The notes: generated by a model not told the origin, from the sequence alone. A stretch of 64,000 bases of DNA from Kosakonia oryzae (GCF_001658025.2 NZ_CP014007.2:2356001-2420000), one strand, 5' to 3'; shown: positions 45,033 through 54,736, counted from the first letter of the stretch. Numbers and translations are program-made.

Positions 45033-46598
45033 TCAATTCACTATGTCGTGAACATCCTCTTTTTCCCGCGTTGCATCATCCACAGCGACCTTCACTTTGG
45101 GTTTTGACAGCAGAATTTTGATCAGCTCCTGAAAGTTGACCGGCTTATAGAAGTAGTAACCTTGCAGGAAAGTGATGTTGTTTTGATTCAGGTAATCGAG
45201 CTGTTCTTTCGTTTCGACGCCTTCGGCGACAATGCTTAACGAGAGTTTGCGCGCCAGATCCAGCACGCAGTCTAAAATCCGCGTCGAGTCCTGCTCGGCA
45301 TTCACTCTGGCAACGAAACTCTGGTCGATTTTAATGTAATCAATATGCAGATCGTGCAGGTAAGAGAGCCCTGAGTAGCCAGTACCGAAATCATCCAGTG
45401 CGATAACAAATCCATTTTCATGCAGGACATTCAGCCGATGCACCAGATCTTCATCCACGTTTAAGGGTTCGCGTTCGGTCACTTCAATTACCAGATTGAG
45501 CGCAGGGTGATTGAAACTCTCTTTGAATTTCAGACACTCCGCGACAAAATCGGGCGAAGTGATATGGGACGCGCTGAAGTTAATACCGATGTGAAAACCT
45601 TCCTGCAACATGTGAGCAATGGCGTTCATATTGGCCACGACCTGCCGCATCAGGCTTTGCGTTAGCGGTATGATCAGATCTGATTTTTCAGCTAAAGGGA
45701 TAAAGGATACGGGCGGGATATAGCCGGATTGCGGGTGTTTCCAGCGCGCCAGTACTTCGACGCCGCGCAGGGTTCCCTCTCTGCCATTCACCACCGGCTG
45801 GTAAAAAGGCACGATCTCACCGTTGGTAATGGCCCGGCGCAGCGTCTCTGCCGGTGTGGCATTTTTATTCAGGTATTTAACCAGCGCGTAGGCCGCCGCG
45901 CAGGAGATGAACAGGATGAAAATCAGGATGCCCGGCCCCAAAGAGACGAGCCGGAACACGCTAAACAGCGGCGGTTGATTGTAAATAATACTGAAGGGAT
46001 AGGCTTTCGAATTGACTTGACCCGAAGGGGGCGTGCTGGCGTTAAGCGCGGCGATATCCCCCGACAGGCCGATCACATTGTTCCCGACGCGCAATCGGTA
46101 GATAACCCCCTCTAACGGCGCATTCAGCGCCTCGCGAATATGCTGATCGCTGATGGTGACCAGCACGCGGCTTGCGGCAAATCGCGTCTGATAGACCAGA
46201 AAGGGCTGTTCGTTTGCCGCGTCCTCTGCCGGTGCGAGAAACAGACTGGCCGCAGACATTTTGGGAATACGCGCCAGCAGCCCGCGATTTCCCGGTAGCG
46301 ATGAGCACCAGACTTCCCGGCCTTTAACAATCAGGATCGTGCGCAGATGGGGCTGCAGGGCGGCTTCAGTGCCGAGCTGAAATTGTCCCTCCGGATCGCA
46401 TCCTTTCCCCGCGATGTCAATGGCAAGATGGGTAGCATGGGACGCTTCATCAAGAATGTTATTGATATTATTCACCGCGTATATGGCACCTTCAAGGCGC
46501 TCCGCCCGGGTGGAGTACCAGAGCTGCATATTAAGAATAAAAACGCCGGTAATAAAAAGAAGCACAGCCGTGATGAGAGGGATAAGGGCATTGCGCAT
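45033..46598 (-). CDS. CSS-EAL cyclic di-GMP phosphodiesterase
   Basis: A 521-residue membrane protein. One helix at about 5-25 precedes a periplasmic CSS domain with the redox motif Cys-Ser-Ser (VWCSSLPGNRG, near 100), and a second helix lies near 225-245. A C-terminal EAL domain has EVLARW in place of EAL, INFSAS, VIEVTERE, DDFGTGYS, IKIDQSF, AEGVE and LQGYYF. All metal and catalytic residues look intact, so it should hydrolyse cyclic di-GMP. In the PdeB/PdeC group, periplasmic disulphide state controls activity. ATG 46598 follows AGGA at 8 bases and removes a non-coding extension. Confidence 0.9.
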   Translation of the reverse strand: MRNALIPLITAVLLFITGVFILNMQLWYSTRAERLEGAIYAVNNINNILDEASHATHLAIDIAGKGCDPEGQFQLGTEAALQPHLRTILIVKGREVWCSSLPGNRGLLARIPKMSAASLFLAPAEDAANEQPFLVYQTRFAASRVLVTISDQHIREALNAPLEGVIYRLRVGNNVIGLSGDIAALNASTPPSGQVNSKAYPFSIIYNQPPLFSVFRLVSLGPGILIFILFISCAAAYALVKYLNKNATPAETLRRAITNGEIVPFYQPVVNGREGTLRGVEVLARWKHPQSGYIPPVSFIPLAEKSDLIIPLTQSLMRQVVANMNAIAHMLQEGFHIGINFSASHITSPDFVAECLKFKESFNHPALNLVIEVTEREPLNVDEDLVHRLNVLHENGFVIALDDFGTGYSGLSYLHDLHIDYIKIDQSFVARVNAEQDSTRILDCVLDLARKLSLSIVAEGVETKEQLDYLNQNNITFLQGYYFYKPVNFQELIKILLSKPKVKVAVDDATREKEDVHDIVN

Positions 46599-47065
46599 TA
46601 TCGTGTCCTGGGCGAAATGGGTGATTTCTCGTGTCAAAATGTCAGTACAAAAAGCATGGTTGAGAGAAACGAAAATCGCCAGCGCACGGCACGTCTCGTT
46701 ATGGTGAACTTTACACCTCTTTTTTCTGACAACGTGACAACGTCGCAATTCGCTTTGACTGCAGGTGAATAATCTGAACAATTCATACTGGCGCCGGAAA
46801 ATTACCGGTCATAACCTGCATGAAAGGTAAAATGAAATTAATGGTAATGCTGATGGGATAATTTGTTGAACAACTTATGAATGAGCATGATAGCTATTAT
46901 CATTTCAGCGTTTGGAAAAATAAAAATCAGCAGATCCTGGATTTTACTCATTCCCTCTTAATGTGACGTTAAGGCTGACAGAATAAATTAACACCTTCTC
47001 AACGCGATTTTTTAATACCCGTAATGCCAGGCAGATTCATTCACGGATAAAAGGAAAACATCATC
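46599..47065. other. Intergenic region upstream of the VIT gene
   Basis: About 470 bp of AT-rich sequence between the divergent EAL and VIT genes. It should hold both promoters. The main structure is the Fur-like dyad at 46883-46903; a TTGTTGAACAA palindrome lies just upstream of it. No small gene is evident. Confidence 0.5.
46883..46903 (+). promoter_or_regulatory. Fur-box-like dyad upstream of the VIT/cytochrome b561 genes
   Basis: GAGCATGATAGCTATTATC (46883-46901) matches the 19 bp Fur consensus GATAATGATAATCATTATC at 14 positions, counted by eye. It contains the perfect inverted repeat ATGATA-N5-TATCAT (46887-46903). It lies 163 bp before a metal transporter gene, a likely iron-regulated target. 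Confidence 0.45.
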
Positions 47066-47755
47066 ATGCATCTGGAACTTCACAGTATCGGAAGAGTGGG
47101 ATGGCTCCGGGCGGCAGTACTGGGCGCCAATGATGGCATCGTGTCAACGGCCAGCCTTGTTCTCGGGGTTGCGTCTGCGGGGAGTTCCTCCTCCGGCGTG
47201 TTGCTGGCGGGCGTTGCCGGGCTGGTCGCCGGTGCGATGTCAATGGCAACGGGAGAATATGTCTCTGTCTCATCGCAAGCCGATACCGAAAAGGCGGCGC
47301 TGGCACAGGAAAAAAGGGAGCTGGCGACGGATTATGCCGGGGAGGTGCAGGAACTGACGTCACTGTATATACAACGGGGGCTGACGCCTTCGCTTGCCCG
47401 CGAGGTTGCGGAGCAACTGATGGCAAAGGATGCGCTTGAAGCGCATGCCCGGGAAGAACTGGGCCTGACGGAGACGAATTCAGCACGGCCGCTGCAGGCC
47501 GCGATTTTTTCAGCCATCAGTTTTTCTGCCGGTGCGGTGTTGCCGGTTCTGGTGGCGTGGTTAACGCCGGCACGGTGGGTTTTGCTGTGCGTCATCCTTT
47601 CCACACTTTTTTCCCTGGCGCTCCTCGGCTATATCTCGTCGGTCGCCGGCAAAGCGCCGCCGCTGAAAGCCATTATTCGCATCACCTTCTGGAGCGCCAT
47701 GGCGATGGCGTTGTCGATGGGCGCAGGTTCGCTCGCCGGACAGGCGCTGGCTTAA
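47066..47755 (+). CDS. VIT/CCC1-family Fe/Mn transporter
   Basis: A 229-residue membrane protein with the family start GRVGWLRAAVLGANDGIVSTASLVLG and a second motif GAMSMATGEYVSVSSQ. A charged cytoplasmic helical region lies at about 65-140 (metal-binding domain with EEL/EKR repeats), then three hydrophobic segments. VIT/CCC1 proteins move Fe2+ or Mn2+ out of the cytoplasm in exchange for protons. A Fur-like box lies upstream and a cytochrome b561 gene 29 bp downstream. Confidence 0.9.
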   Translation: MHLELHSIGRVGWLRAAVLGANDGIVSTASLVLGVASAGSSSSGVLLAGVAGLVAGAMSMATGEYVSVSSQADTEKAALAQEKRELATDYAGEVQELTSLYIQRGLTPSLAREVAEQLMAKDALEAHAREELGLTETNSARPLQAAIFSAISFSAGAVLPVLVAWLTPARWVLLCVILSTLFSLALLGYISSVAGKAPPLKAIIRITFWSAMAMALSMGAGSLAGQALA

Positions 47756-47784
47756 ATAATCGTTTCATTCGCAGGAAAGAAAAA

Positions 47785-48321
47785 ATGAAAAAATACTCAG
47801 GTGGGCAGATAGCACTACACTGGCTGGTTTTATTGCTGATCGCGATCGCGTACGCGGCGATGGAATTCAGGGATATTTTCCCCAAAGATTCTGTCGGCCG
47901 TTACTGGATGACAATAACCCATTACACTTGCGGCCTCAGTGTCTTTATTCTGATGCTGGTCAGAATGGTATTTAGATTTATTTTCCCGGAACCGCCGATC
48001 GTTCCCGCTCTGCCACAATGGCAAAAACTCAGCGCCACTGTGGTGCATTTTATTTTATATGCACTGTTTATTTTTCTTCCGCTGCTGGGGGTGGTATCGC
48101 TCTATTACGGCCAGAAAGAGTGGAGCTTTCTGTTTATTAACATGCCGGTTGCGGCAGAAAAAAATAGTGTACTGCAACATAGCCTGAAAGAGATTCATGA
48201 ATTACTGGCGAATACGGGCTATTTTATCATTGGCTTGCATGCGGCAGCCGCGCTGTTGCACCACTATATACTGCGGGATAATACCTTGCTGAGAATGATG
48301 CCAGGCAAGCGCCCGGATTAA
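47785..48321 (+). CDS. Cytochrome b561 family protein
   Basis: A 178-residue membrane diheme cytochrome of the bacterial b561 (YodB/YceJ) type. It has four hydrophobic helices with heme-ligand histidines in IALHWLVLL, ITHYTCG and LHAAAALLHHYIL. ATG 47785 follows AGGAAAG. It would pass electrons between quinol and periplasmic acceptors, including superoxide in the E. coli CybB/CybA case. Co-directional with the VIT gene and probably co-transcribed. Confidence 0.88.
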   Translation: MKKYSGGQIALHWLVLLLIAIAYAAMEFRDIFPKDSVGRYWMTITHYTCGLSVFILMLVRMVFRFIFPEPPIVPALPQWQKLSATVVHFILYALFIFLPLLGVVSLYYGQKEWSFLFINMPVAAEKNSVLQHSLKEIHELLANTGYFIIGLHAAAALLHHYILRDNTLLRMMPGKRPD

Positions 48322-48434
48322 GCTGGTTTACCTTGAATGGGAAAAGAAGCGACATTCAGCCCGCTTCTTTCTCATTACCATGCGCTGGCTTACGGTACGC
48401 CAGCGCGTGGTACAGAAAGCAGAGCAACGGTGGC

Positions 48435-48911
48435 TCAAACTTTAAGCATTTTCACCGTCGCATCAATGTCGATTTCATCTTCCGAGAAAATGGACGTTGT
48501 GCCCTGAAAGGTGGTGATCGCCAGTTTTTTCACCGAGCGCATTTCGCCCGGCTTGGTGGTGCTCTTCGGCCGGATATTTTCCATCAGCAGACCCACCGAC
48601 AACACGACGTTTTCTTTATCGATGCGAGTATCAGCGGGGACTTCTTCGCTGTACACCAGATACGATTTGATCGACGCAAGCTTGAAACGTTCGCCAGCAA
48701 TATAGATGTATTTGCTGTCAGGGATAACTTTCACCGCGTAAGCCGATAACCCCTTGTTATTGGTGGTGGGTTCGAAAGTCACCGCCGCATCTTTCTTAAT
48801 TAGCTCAGGGTTAGCAACCTTAATCACATGAAAATAACGGTTTTCGCCGTTTTCATCTTTGATAAAGCCAAAACCTTTATCTTTAAACCACGTTGTGATT
48901 GTTCCGTTCAT
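48435..48911 (-). CDS. Cold-shock-domain protein with C-terminal extension
   Basis: A 158-residue protein. Residues 1-65 form a cold-shock OB fold with the RNA-binding motifs KGFGFI (RNP1-like) and YFHVIKV (RNP2-like HFHVS variant). The rest, about 90 residues, is an unrecognised beta-rich domain (SKYIYIAGERFKLASIKSYLVYSEEVP). Classical Csp proteins stop near 70 residues. Probably an RNA- or ssDNA-binding protein; the target is unknown. Confidence 0.8.
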   Translation of the reverse strand: MNGTITTWFKDKGFGFIKDENGENRYFHVIKVANPELIKKDAAVTFEPTTNNKGLSAYAVKVIPDSKYIYIAGERFKLASIKSYLVYSEEVPADTRIDKENVVLSVGLLMENIRPKSTTKPGEMRSVKKLAITTFQGTTSIFSEDEIDIDATVKMLKV

Positions 48912-49159
48912 CGCTGTACCGCCTGGTTAATCGTTTATCTACTCAGTTTTTTGCAGCGCGCAGTGTAAAGCACAATGCCTGCGCAGGCCATGCCTGGTTA
49001 AGTGTGAATGATAAATTTCTGCTCTGCGAGTGAGGAAAACCACGGAACGCCAGGCAGCAGGGGGAAAACGCCTGTCGCGCCCGTTAAGCGAACCGCCGGG
49101 TTCGCCAGTTCGGTGAAAATCCGTTATTATCCGCTGCCACTCTCCACTCGGGCTGCCCG

Positions 49160-49855
49160 ATGTCTACGATCGATACTTTTATTGCCCCGCCGTGTCACGA
49201 CAATATTGAAACGCTCTATCAGGACGAGCACCTGGTGCTGATCAATAAACCCAGCGGATTACTCAGCCTGTCGGGGAAAAACCCGCAAAATCTCGATTCG
49301 GTGCATTATCGGCTGGTGCAGATATTCCCCGGATGCACCCTGGTGCACCGCCTCGATTTTGGCACTTCCGGGTTAATGGTGGTTGCCCGCAATAAAGCCA
49401 TTAATGCCGCGCTCTGCCAGCAGTTCAGCCAGCGCAGCGTCACCAAGGTTTACAGCGCATTGCTTTGCGGACACGTGCACGACGACGAAGGGGTGATCGA
49501 TGCGGCGATCGGCAAAGACCCGGCATGCTTCCCGCTGATGTCGCTTTGTGCGGCCAGCGGCAAGCCAGCGCGTTCCCGTTTTCGCGTTATTGAGCGTTTT
49601 TACCAGACGCAGGAAGAGGGCAGATTACTGCCGCTGTCGCGCGTGGAGCTTATTCCTGAAACCGGGCGCACGCACCAGCTACGCATTCACTGCCAGCACC
49701 TCGGGCATCCGATTCTGGGGTGCGATCTGTATGGCGGTCGGCTGATGCCGGGGACTGAACGGGCACCGCGGTTGATGCTGCACGCCAGCGCGTTGCATTT
49801 TGTTCATCCTGGCAGCAACACGTGGATCAACGCCCGTCATGACAGCCCATTCTGA
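49160..49855 (+). CDS. RluA-family pseudouridine synthase
   Basis: A 231-residue pseudouridine synthase. The catalytic aspartate is in VHRLDFGTSG, and other family motifs are INKPSGLLSL, ETGRTHQLRIH and GHPILGCDLYGG. It is close to RluA (219 residues; 23S rRNA U746 and tRNA U32) in size but differs enough that it may be a paralogue with another RNA target. It converges with yaiL, with an 8 bp gap between stops. Confidence 0.85.
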   Translation: MSTIDTFIAPPCHDNIETLYQDEHLVLINKPSGLLSLSGKNPQNLDSVHYRLVQIFPGCTLVHRLDFGTSGLMVVARNKAINAALCQQFSQRSVTKVYSALLCGHVHDDEGVIDAAIGKDPACFPLMSLCAASGKPARSRFRVIERFYQTQEEGRLLPLSRVELIPETGRTHQLRIHCQHLGHPILGCDLYGGRLMPGTERAPRLMLHASALHFVHPGSNTWINARHDSPF

Positions 49856-49863
49856 AACGCGAA

Positions 49864-50403
49864 TTACCACATCAAATCATCGGGCACTTTGAAGTCGGCA
49901 TACGGATCGTCTTCGTCCTGTGCTTCCTGGGTGAGCGCGCTGTGCAGCACAATACAGTTGGCATCGCGCTGGGCAATTTTATCGGCGACAGCCGCCGGGA
50001 TAATGGCGTATTGGTTATCACCGCTGTTGTCGGCCACCAGACGGGCAATGGCGAGACGGCCATTGATCAGCTGCGCCTGAGTCACTTTATCGACTTCTAT
50101 TTTTTTAATCAGGTTATTGTCGGTGAAGTTAAAACTGATATTGCCTTTCGTTATTGTGATGCGGTTCATCTCAATAAGCTGCTTGATCTGCGCTTTATAC
50201 TCTTTCGATAACGCAGCCTGCTTTTGCTGTTCGCTGAGTTGCTTATCGCGCTCAAGTTGCGCTTTCTTATTTTCTTCTACCGCTTCTCTGGCCTCACGCG
50301 CCTGAACGCGGGACTTTTTCGCCGTTCTCTGGACTTTGGCCATTTTTTTGCTGGTGACTAATCCCGCTTTTAACAGCTGCTCTTGCAAGGTAAGTTTTGT
50401 CAT
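49864..50403 (-). CDS. yaiL: YaiL, DUF2058 protein
   Basis: A 179-residue, highly charged protein that aligns with E. coli YaiL end to end. It has an N-terminal coiled-coil-like basic region (KMAKVQRTAKKSRVQAREAREAVEENKK) and a C-terminal globular part ending in DPYADFKVPDDLMW. Function is unknown; a nucleoprotein role has been suggested for the family. ATG 50403 gives the same length as the E. coli protein; two in-frame ATGs lie 9 and 18 bases upstream. Confidence 0.9.
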   Translation of the reverse strand: MTKLTLQEQLLKAGLVTSKKMAKVQRTAKKSRVQAREAREAVEENKKAQLERDKQLSEQQKQAALSKEYKAQIKQLIEMNRITITKGNISFNFTDNNLIKKIEVDKVTQAQLINGRLAIARLVADNSGDNQYAIIPAAVADKIAQRDANCIVLHSALTQEAQDEDDPYADFKVPDDLMW

Positions 50404-50460
50404 TGTCGTCATTAAACCCATTGGTGTGTTAGCGGGATTATAACAGCCAAATGGGGCAAG

Positions 50461-51609
50461 TCAGTCAAACAACCTGCGCCGCAGGATCCCTGCATCAATG
50501 GCAGCAACATGGGTCTTGCCGCAAAAAGCCATCGACAAATCGAATTCATTACGAATGATATTTAGCGCCAGGGTGACACCTTCTTCGCCCATCGCCCCTA
50601 AGCCATACAGCATACTGCGCCCGATATAGGTTCCTTTAGCCCCCAGCGCAATCGCCTTCAGCACATCCTGCCCGGAACGTATCCCGCCGTCGAAATGGAC
50701 TTCAATATCATTACCCACTGCGGCGACAATCTCTGGCAATAAGGTACTTGATGACGAGACGCCATCCAGTTGACGGCCGCCGTGATTAGAGACAATAAGC
50801 GCATCCGCGCCTGCCGCCACCGCCAGGCGGGCATCTTCTACGTCCATAATGCCTTTTACGATCAGCTTGCCGCCCCAGCGCCGTTTAATCCACTCAATAT
50901 CCTGCCAGGAGAGGCGCGGATCGAACTGCTGCGCTGTCCACTCCACCATGGCATCAATGTTATTAACACCGCTGGCGTGACCGATAATATTGCCAAAGTT
51001 ACGGTTGCGGGTTGCGAGCATATTGCGGCACCAGCGGGGTTTGCTGGCAATATTCAGCAGGTTGCGCAGCGTCATTTTCGGCGGCGTAGACAGGCCATTT
51101 TTAATGTCTTTATGGCGCTGCCCAAACACCTGGAGATCCATCGTCACGACCAGCGCACCGCAGTTGGCGGCCTTTGCGCGATCGATAAGATTCGCGACAA
51201 ACTGGCGATCGCGCATGACATAGAGCTGGAACCAGAAGGGATGGTAATCCGTAGCCTGCGCCACGGTTTCAATGGAACAAATACTCATTGTCGAAAGCGT
51301 AAAGGGGATGCCGAACGTTTTCGCTGCCCGTGCCGCAAGGATTTCGCCGTCGGGATGGATCATGCCGGTTAACCCCGTGGGGGCAATGGCTACGGGCATT
51401 GTTACAGGCTGTCCAAGCATCATGCTGGCGGTGCTGCGGGCGGTAATATCGACCGCCACGCGCTGGCGAAACTCAAGGCGACGTAAATCCGCTTCATTGG
51501 CACGATAGCTATATTCGCTCCACGAGCCGGCATCGACATAATCGTAAAACATTTTGGGCACCCGCTTACGCGCCAGTTGCCGGAGATCTTCAATGCAGGT
51601 GATGATCAT
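50461..51609 (-). CDS. FMN-dependent alpha-hydroxyacid dehydrogenase/oxidase (LldD-like)
   Basis: A 382-residue TIM-barrel flavoenzyme. It begins MIITCIEDLRQLARKRVP as in LldD. The active-site His-Gly-Gly-Arg is in SNHGGRQLDG, FMN contacts are in APTGLTGM and DGGIRSGQDVLKA, and the tyrosine is in QLYVMRD. It oxidises L-lactate or a related 2-hydroxyacid to the keto acid. ATG 51609 is preferred over GTG 51654 because it matches the family N-terminus. It lies downstream of the importer and monooxygenase genes, so a non-lactate substrate is plausible. Confidence 0.85.
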   Translation of the reverse strand: MIITCIEDLRQLARKRVPKMFYDYVDAGSWSEYSYRANEADLRRLEFRQRVAVDITARSTASMMLGQPVTMPVAIAPTGLTGMIHPDGEILAARAAKTFGIPFTLSTMSICSIETVAQATDYHPFWFQLYVMRDRQFVANLIDRAKAANCGALVVTMDLQVFGQRHKDIKNGLSTPPKMTLRNLLNIASKPRWCRNMLATRNRNFGNIIGHASGVNNIDAMVEWTAQQFDPRLSWQDIEWIKRRWGGKLIVKGIMDVEDARLAVAAGADALIVSNHGGRQLDGVSSSSTLLPEIVAAVGNDIEVHFDGGIRSGQDVLKAIALGAKGTYIGRSMLYGLGAMGEEGVTLALNIIRNEFDLSMAFCGKTHVAAIDAGILRRRLFD

Positions 51610-51680
51610 GTTGTTATCCAGGACGGTGTGGCTAAATAACGATGATTTAGCCACCGGTGACGATCAGAATACGTGGACAA

Positions 51681-52931
51681 TTATGATTTAACGTAGTCGG
51701 TATAAGCGTTCTGCAAAACAATATGATCGGCAATGTATTTCGCATCGTGCCATACACCATAAATAAACGATGATGCCCGGTTTACTAAATTAGGCAGGCC
51801 GAGAAAATAGATACCGCGCTCGGCGGAAATACCGCGTTTATGGAATGGCAGGCCTTTTTCGTCGAAGGCATCCACTTGCAGCCAGCTAAAATCAAATTTA
51901 AAACCCGTCGCCCAGATAATGGTGGTAATACCCGCTGCGGCAATATCTAATTGCGCCAGCGGATTGAGCAGACATTGCGGATCCGGCAGCAGTTCCCACG
52001 CCTGCGGCTCGGGCGGCAGATCCAGCCCGTTGCGTTCGATGTAAGCATCCGCATCGCGCAGCACGTCAAAGTAGGCGTTATCACCCGCAGCGATATTCTC
52101 CGCCAGGCCGTCGGCAAAGCTCAGGACACCGTTATCCCAGCTTTGGGTGATGCCCACCAGCGTAATACCCATATGCGCCAGGCGACGGAAATCGACGGTT
52201 TTACCGCCTTCATAGCCGCTTACCGCAAAAGCAACGTGCTCTTTTTTCGGTTTTATTTTCACTTCATCCCACAGGCCAAGCGCGCCGAGCCACCAGCAGT
52301 AATCACGGTCACGGTAGGCGCGCGGCGGGCGATAATGTTCGCCGACCGACAGATAAACGTCCCGGCCCGCTTTACGCAGCTCTTCGGCAATTTGCGTACC
52401 GGAAGCGCCAGCACCCACCACCAGCACGCCGCCTGAGGGCAGTTGCTGCGGGTTTTTGTAGACGGAAGAGTGAATCTGCTGCACGCCTGCGCTTTGCGGC
52501 ACGATCTGCGGGAATGAGGGTTTCTGAAACGGGCCGGTGGCGGCCACCACATTCGCGGCTTCAAATTCACCGGCGGAGGTCACCACTTTGAATCCGCTGC
52601 GTCCCGCCAGGCGCACAACCTGATGTACCTCAACGCCGGTGCGTACGGGAGCGTTAATCATCCTTGCATAGTCTTCAAAATATTGCGCCATGCGCTCTTT
52701 CGGCGGAAATGCTTCCTGGGAAATATTGTCGAATTTCAGCGATGGAAAGCGGTCGTGCCACGCGGGACCGTTCGCTACCAACGAATCCCAACGTTCAGAA
52801 CGCCAGCGTTCAGCGATGCGGCTGCGTTCCAGTACGACGTGGGGCACGCCCATTAATGCCAGATGCTCGCTCATGGCAATACCGGCCTGACCTGCGCCGA
52901 CAATGACGGTATTAATTTTTTCTACTGACAT
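51681..52931 (-). CDS. Flavin-containing monooxygenase-like oxidoreductase
   Basis: A 416-residue class B flavoprotein. The FAD motif GAGQAGIA is at residues 12-19. The FMO/BVMO-like region lies near 140 (GPFQKP), and the second Rossmann motif GAGASGTQIAEEL near 173. ATGF near 345 is the usual C-terminal motif. It may hydroxylate a nitrogen or sulfur, or act as a Baeyer-Villiger enzyme. It lies 130 bp after the importer permease genes and 71 bp before the hydroxyacid oxidase, same strand. Ribosome site AGGAATTC. Confidence 0.85.
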   Translation of the reverse strand: MSVEKINTVIVGAGQAGIAMSEHLALMGVPHVVLERSRIAERWRSERWDSLVANGPAWHDRFPSLKFDNISQEAFPPKERMAQYFEDYARMINAPVRTGVEVHQVVRLAGRSGFKVVTSAGEFEAANVVAATGPFQKPSFPQIVPQSAGVQQIHSSVYKNPQQLPSGGVLVVGAGASGTQIAEELRKAGRDVYLSVGEHYRPPRAYRDRDYCWWLGALGLWDEVKIKPKKEHVAFAVSGYEGGKTVDFRRLAHMGITLVGITQSWDNGVLSFADGLAENIAAGDNAYFDVLRDADAYIERNGLDLPPEPQAWELLPDPQCLLNPLAQLDIAAAGITTIIWATGFKFDFSWLQVDAFDEKGLPFHKRGISAERGIYFLGLPNLVNRASSFIYGVWHDAKYIADHIVLQNAYTDYVKS

Positions 52932-53061
52932 GTTGAATTCCTGGATATAAGCGACCCTCGATAGTTTTATCGCGAAGCGTAATCGGGTGTCGTATTAATG
53001 ATAATCAGGCGTCTTAAAGGCAGCGCACGGGAAATTCCAGTGCGCCTTCATTCACGGTTAA

Positions 53062-53880
53062 TTAATGTCTGGTCTCAATGTTCAATATTTTCCCCAGGCC
53101 TAAAAACTTATTGGCAATAATTAATAAGGTGGCGGTGACGGCAATATAAATAACCGACAGGGCCGCCAGTGTCGGGTCAGCAAATTCACGCACATAGTTG
53201 TACATTGCCACCGGTAAGGTCTGTGTTGCCTGGGTAGTAATAAACAACGACGCGGTAAATTCGTTAAACGAGAGGATCGCGGCAAACAGCCAGCCGCCAA
53301 ACAGGCCCGGCAAAATCAGCGGTACGGTGATGGTCCACACCACGCGCAATGGCGATGCGCCAAGGCTTGCTGCTGCCAGTTCAATGCGCTGTTCAAGGTT
53401 TTTTATCGACACATAAACGCTGCGCAGCACAAACGGCAGGACCAGCACGATGTGGCAGAAAATCACCAGCGGATAACCGCGCCCCAGGTTGAGTTGCGAC
53501 ACCAGCATCAGCAGGCCCAGGCCAATGGTGAAATGCGGGATAAACAGCGGCGACAGCAGAATCCCTTCCAGCACCTGCTTACACGGAAACGCATAGCGTT
53601 CGATAGCAATCGCCAGCGTGGTGCCGATGATCACCGCCAGTGACGATGCCCATGCGGTAACAATCAGCCCGGAGTAGAAGCCGTGACGGAAATCATCATA
53701 ATTCACCGCGCGCTCGAACCAGCGCAGCGACCAGCCTTTCGGCGGAAAGAACAACACGGCGGTACTGCTGAACGAGGAGATCACTACCACGATCGTCGGC
53801 AGCATCACAAAGAGCAGAATAGCAGCGACCAGCAGGCGGCCCGCCAGTACAGTCAGTTTGTCGTTGAGCGAACGGGTCAT
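53062..53880 (-). CDS. Spermidine/putrescine-type ABC permease (PotC-like)
   Basis: A 272-residue permease with six predicted membrane helices and the EAA loop EQRIELAAASLGASPLRVVWTITVPLILPG. The start is one base after the stop of the partner permease. The group imports polyamines, opines and related cations; the substrate here is unknown. Confidence 0.88.
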   Translation of the reverse strand: MTRSLNDKLTVLAGRLLVAAILLFVMLPTIVVVISSFSSTAVLFFPPKGWSLRWFERAVNYDDFRHGFYSGLIVTAWASSLAVIIGTTLAIAIERYAFPCKQVLEGILLSPLFIPHFTIGLGLLMLVSQLNLGRGYPLVIFCHIVLVLPFVLRSVYVSIKNLEQRIELAAASLGASPLRVVWTITVPLILPGLFGGWLFAAILSFNEFTASLFITTQATQTLPVAMYNYVREFADPTLAALSVIYIAVTATLLIIANKFLGLGKILNIETRH

Positions 53881-53881
53881 A

Positions 53882-54736
53882 TCAATGCTCTCCCATCGTG
53901 CGCAGGAATCGGGTCATGCGTTTGAGTGCCAGCAACAGCAGGATGGTCAGGATCAAACCGGCGATGCTCAGCGCGGCGGCAAACGGGAAGTTCATCGACG
54001 AGAAACCCAACTGATAGACCATGGTCGCCACGGTGCTGACGCGTCCGCCGCCAATAAGCTGCGGTGTGGCAAAGGCGCTAAAGGTCCAGGCAAACGCGGT
54101 AGTGAGGCTGGAGACAATGCCGGGGATCGAGAGGGGAATCGTCACGGTCAGCAGGGTACGGATCGGCCCTGCGCCCAGGCTGGCGGCGGCTTTCTCATAA
54201 TCCGGGTTGATGTGCGACAAGGCGGTCGCCAGCATCAGCACCATGATTGGCATGGTCACGTGCACCAGTGCCAGCACCACGCCGGTTTGCGTAAACATAA
54301 ACTGAATCGGCGTGGAGATAACGCCCAACGCCAGCAGCAGACTATTAAGGAAGCCGCTGTTACCCAGCACGATAATCCAGGAATAGGTGCGCACCACTTC
54401 GCCGAGAAACATCGGCGTAATCGCAATGATCAAAATCGCGGATTTGATCCATGTGGTGCGGGTGCGCACCAGCGCATACGCCAGCGGGTAGCTCATCAGC
54501 AGGCCAAAAATAGCGGTTTTCGCACTCAGCACGACGGTGTTAATAAACGCATCGGCATAGATGCTTTTGAACAGGCCTTTGAAGTTCGCCAGCGTAAATC
54601 CGCCCACGTCGAGCGAACCGGGAATATACGCCCGCACGCTGAACTGCATCACCGCGAACATCGCGACAACCAGCCCGACAGCGGCGAGCGTCGCGGGGAT
54701 GATGAACCAGGGTAAAAATGTCGGTTTTCTCGTCAT
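53882..54736 (-). CDS. Spermidine/putrescine-type ABC permease (PotB-like)
   Basis: A 284-residue permease with six helices and the EAA loop EKAAASLGAGPIRTLLTVTIPLSIPG. It follows the binding-protein gene by 65 bp. ATG 54736 is chosen because it begins directly before the first helix; the in-frame ATG upstream adds a non-hydrophobic 23-residue leader overlapping the preceding gene. Confidence 0.88.
   Translation of the reverse strand: MTRKPTFLPWFIIPATLAAVGLVVAMFAVMQFSVRAYIPGSLDVGGFTLANFKGLFKSIYADAFINTVVLSAKTAIFGLLMSYPLAYALVRTRTTWIKSAILIIAITPMFLGEVVRTYSWIIVLGNSGFLNSLLLALGVISTPIQFMFTQTGVVLALVHVTMPIMVLMLATALSHINPDYEKAAASLGAGPIRTLLTVTIPLSIPGIVSSLTTAFAWTFSAFATPQLIGGGRVSTVATMVYQLGFSSMNFPFAAALSIAGLILTILLLLALKRMTRFLRTMGEH

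Noticed and set aside
53858-54715. Plus-strand open frame of 285 codons
   Set aside because: Antisense to an ABC permease; low-complexity His/Gln/Arg composition.
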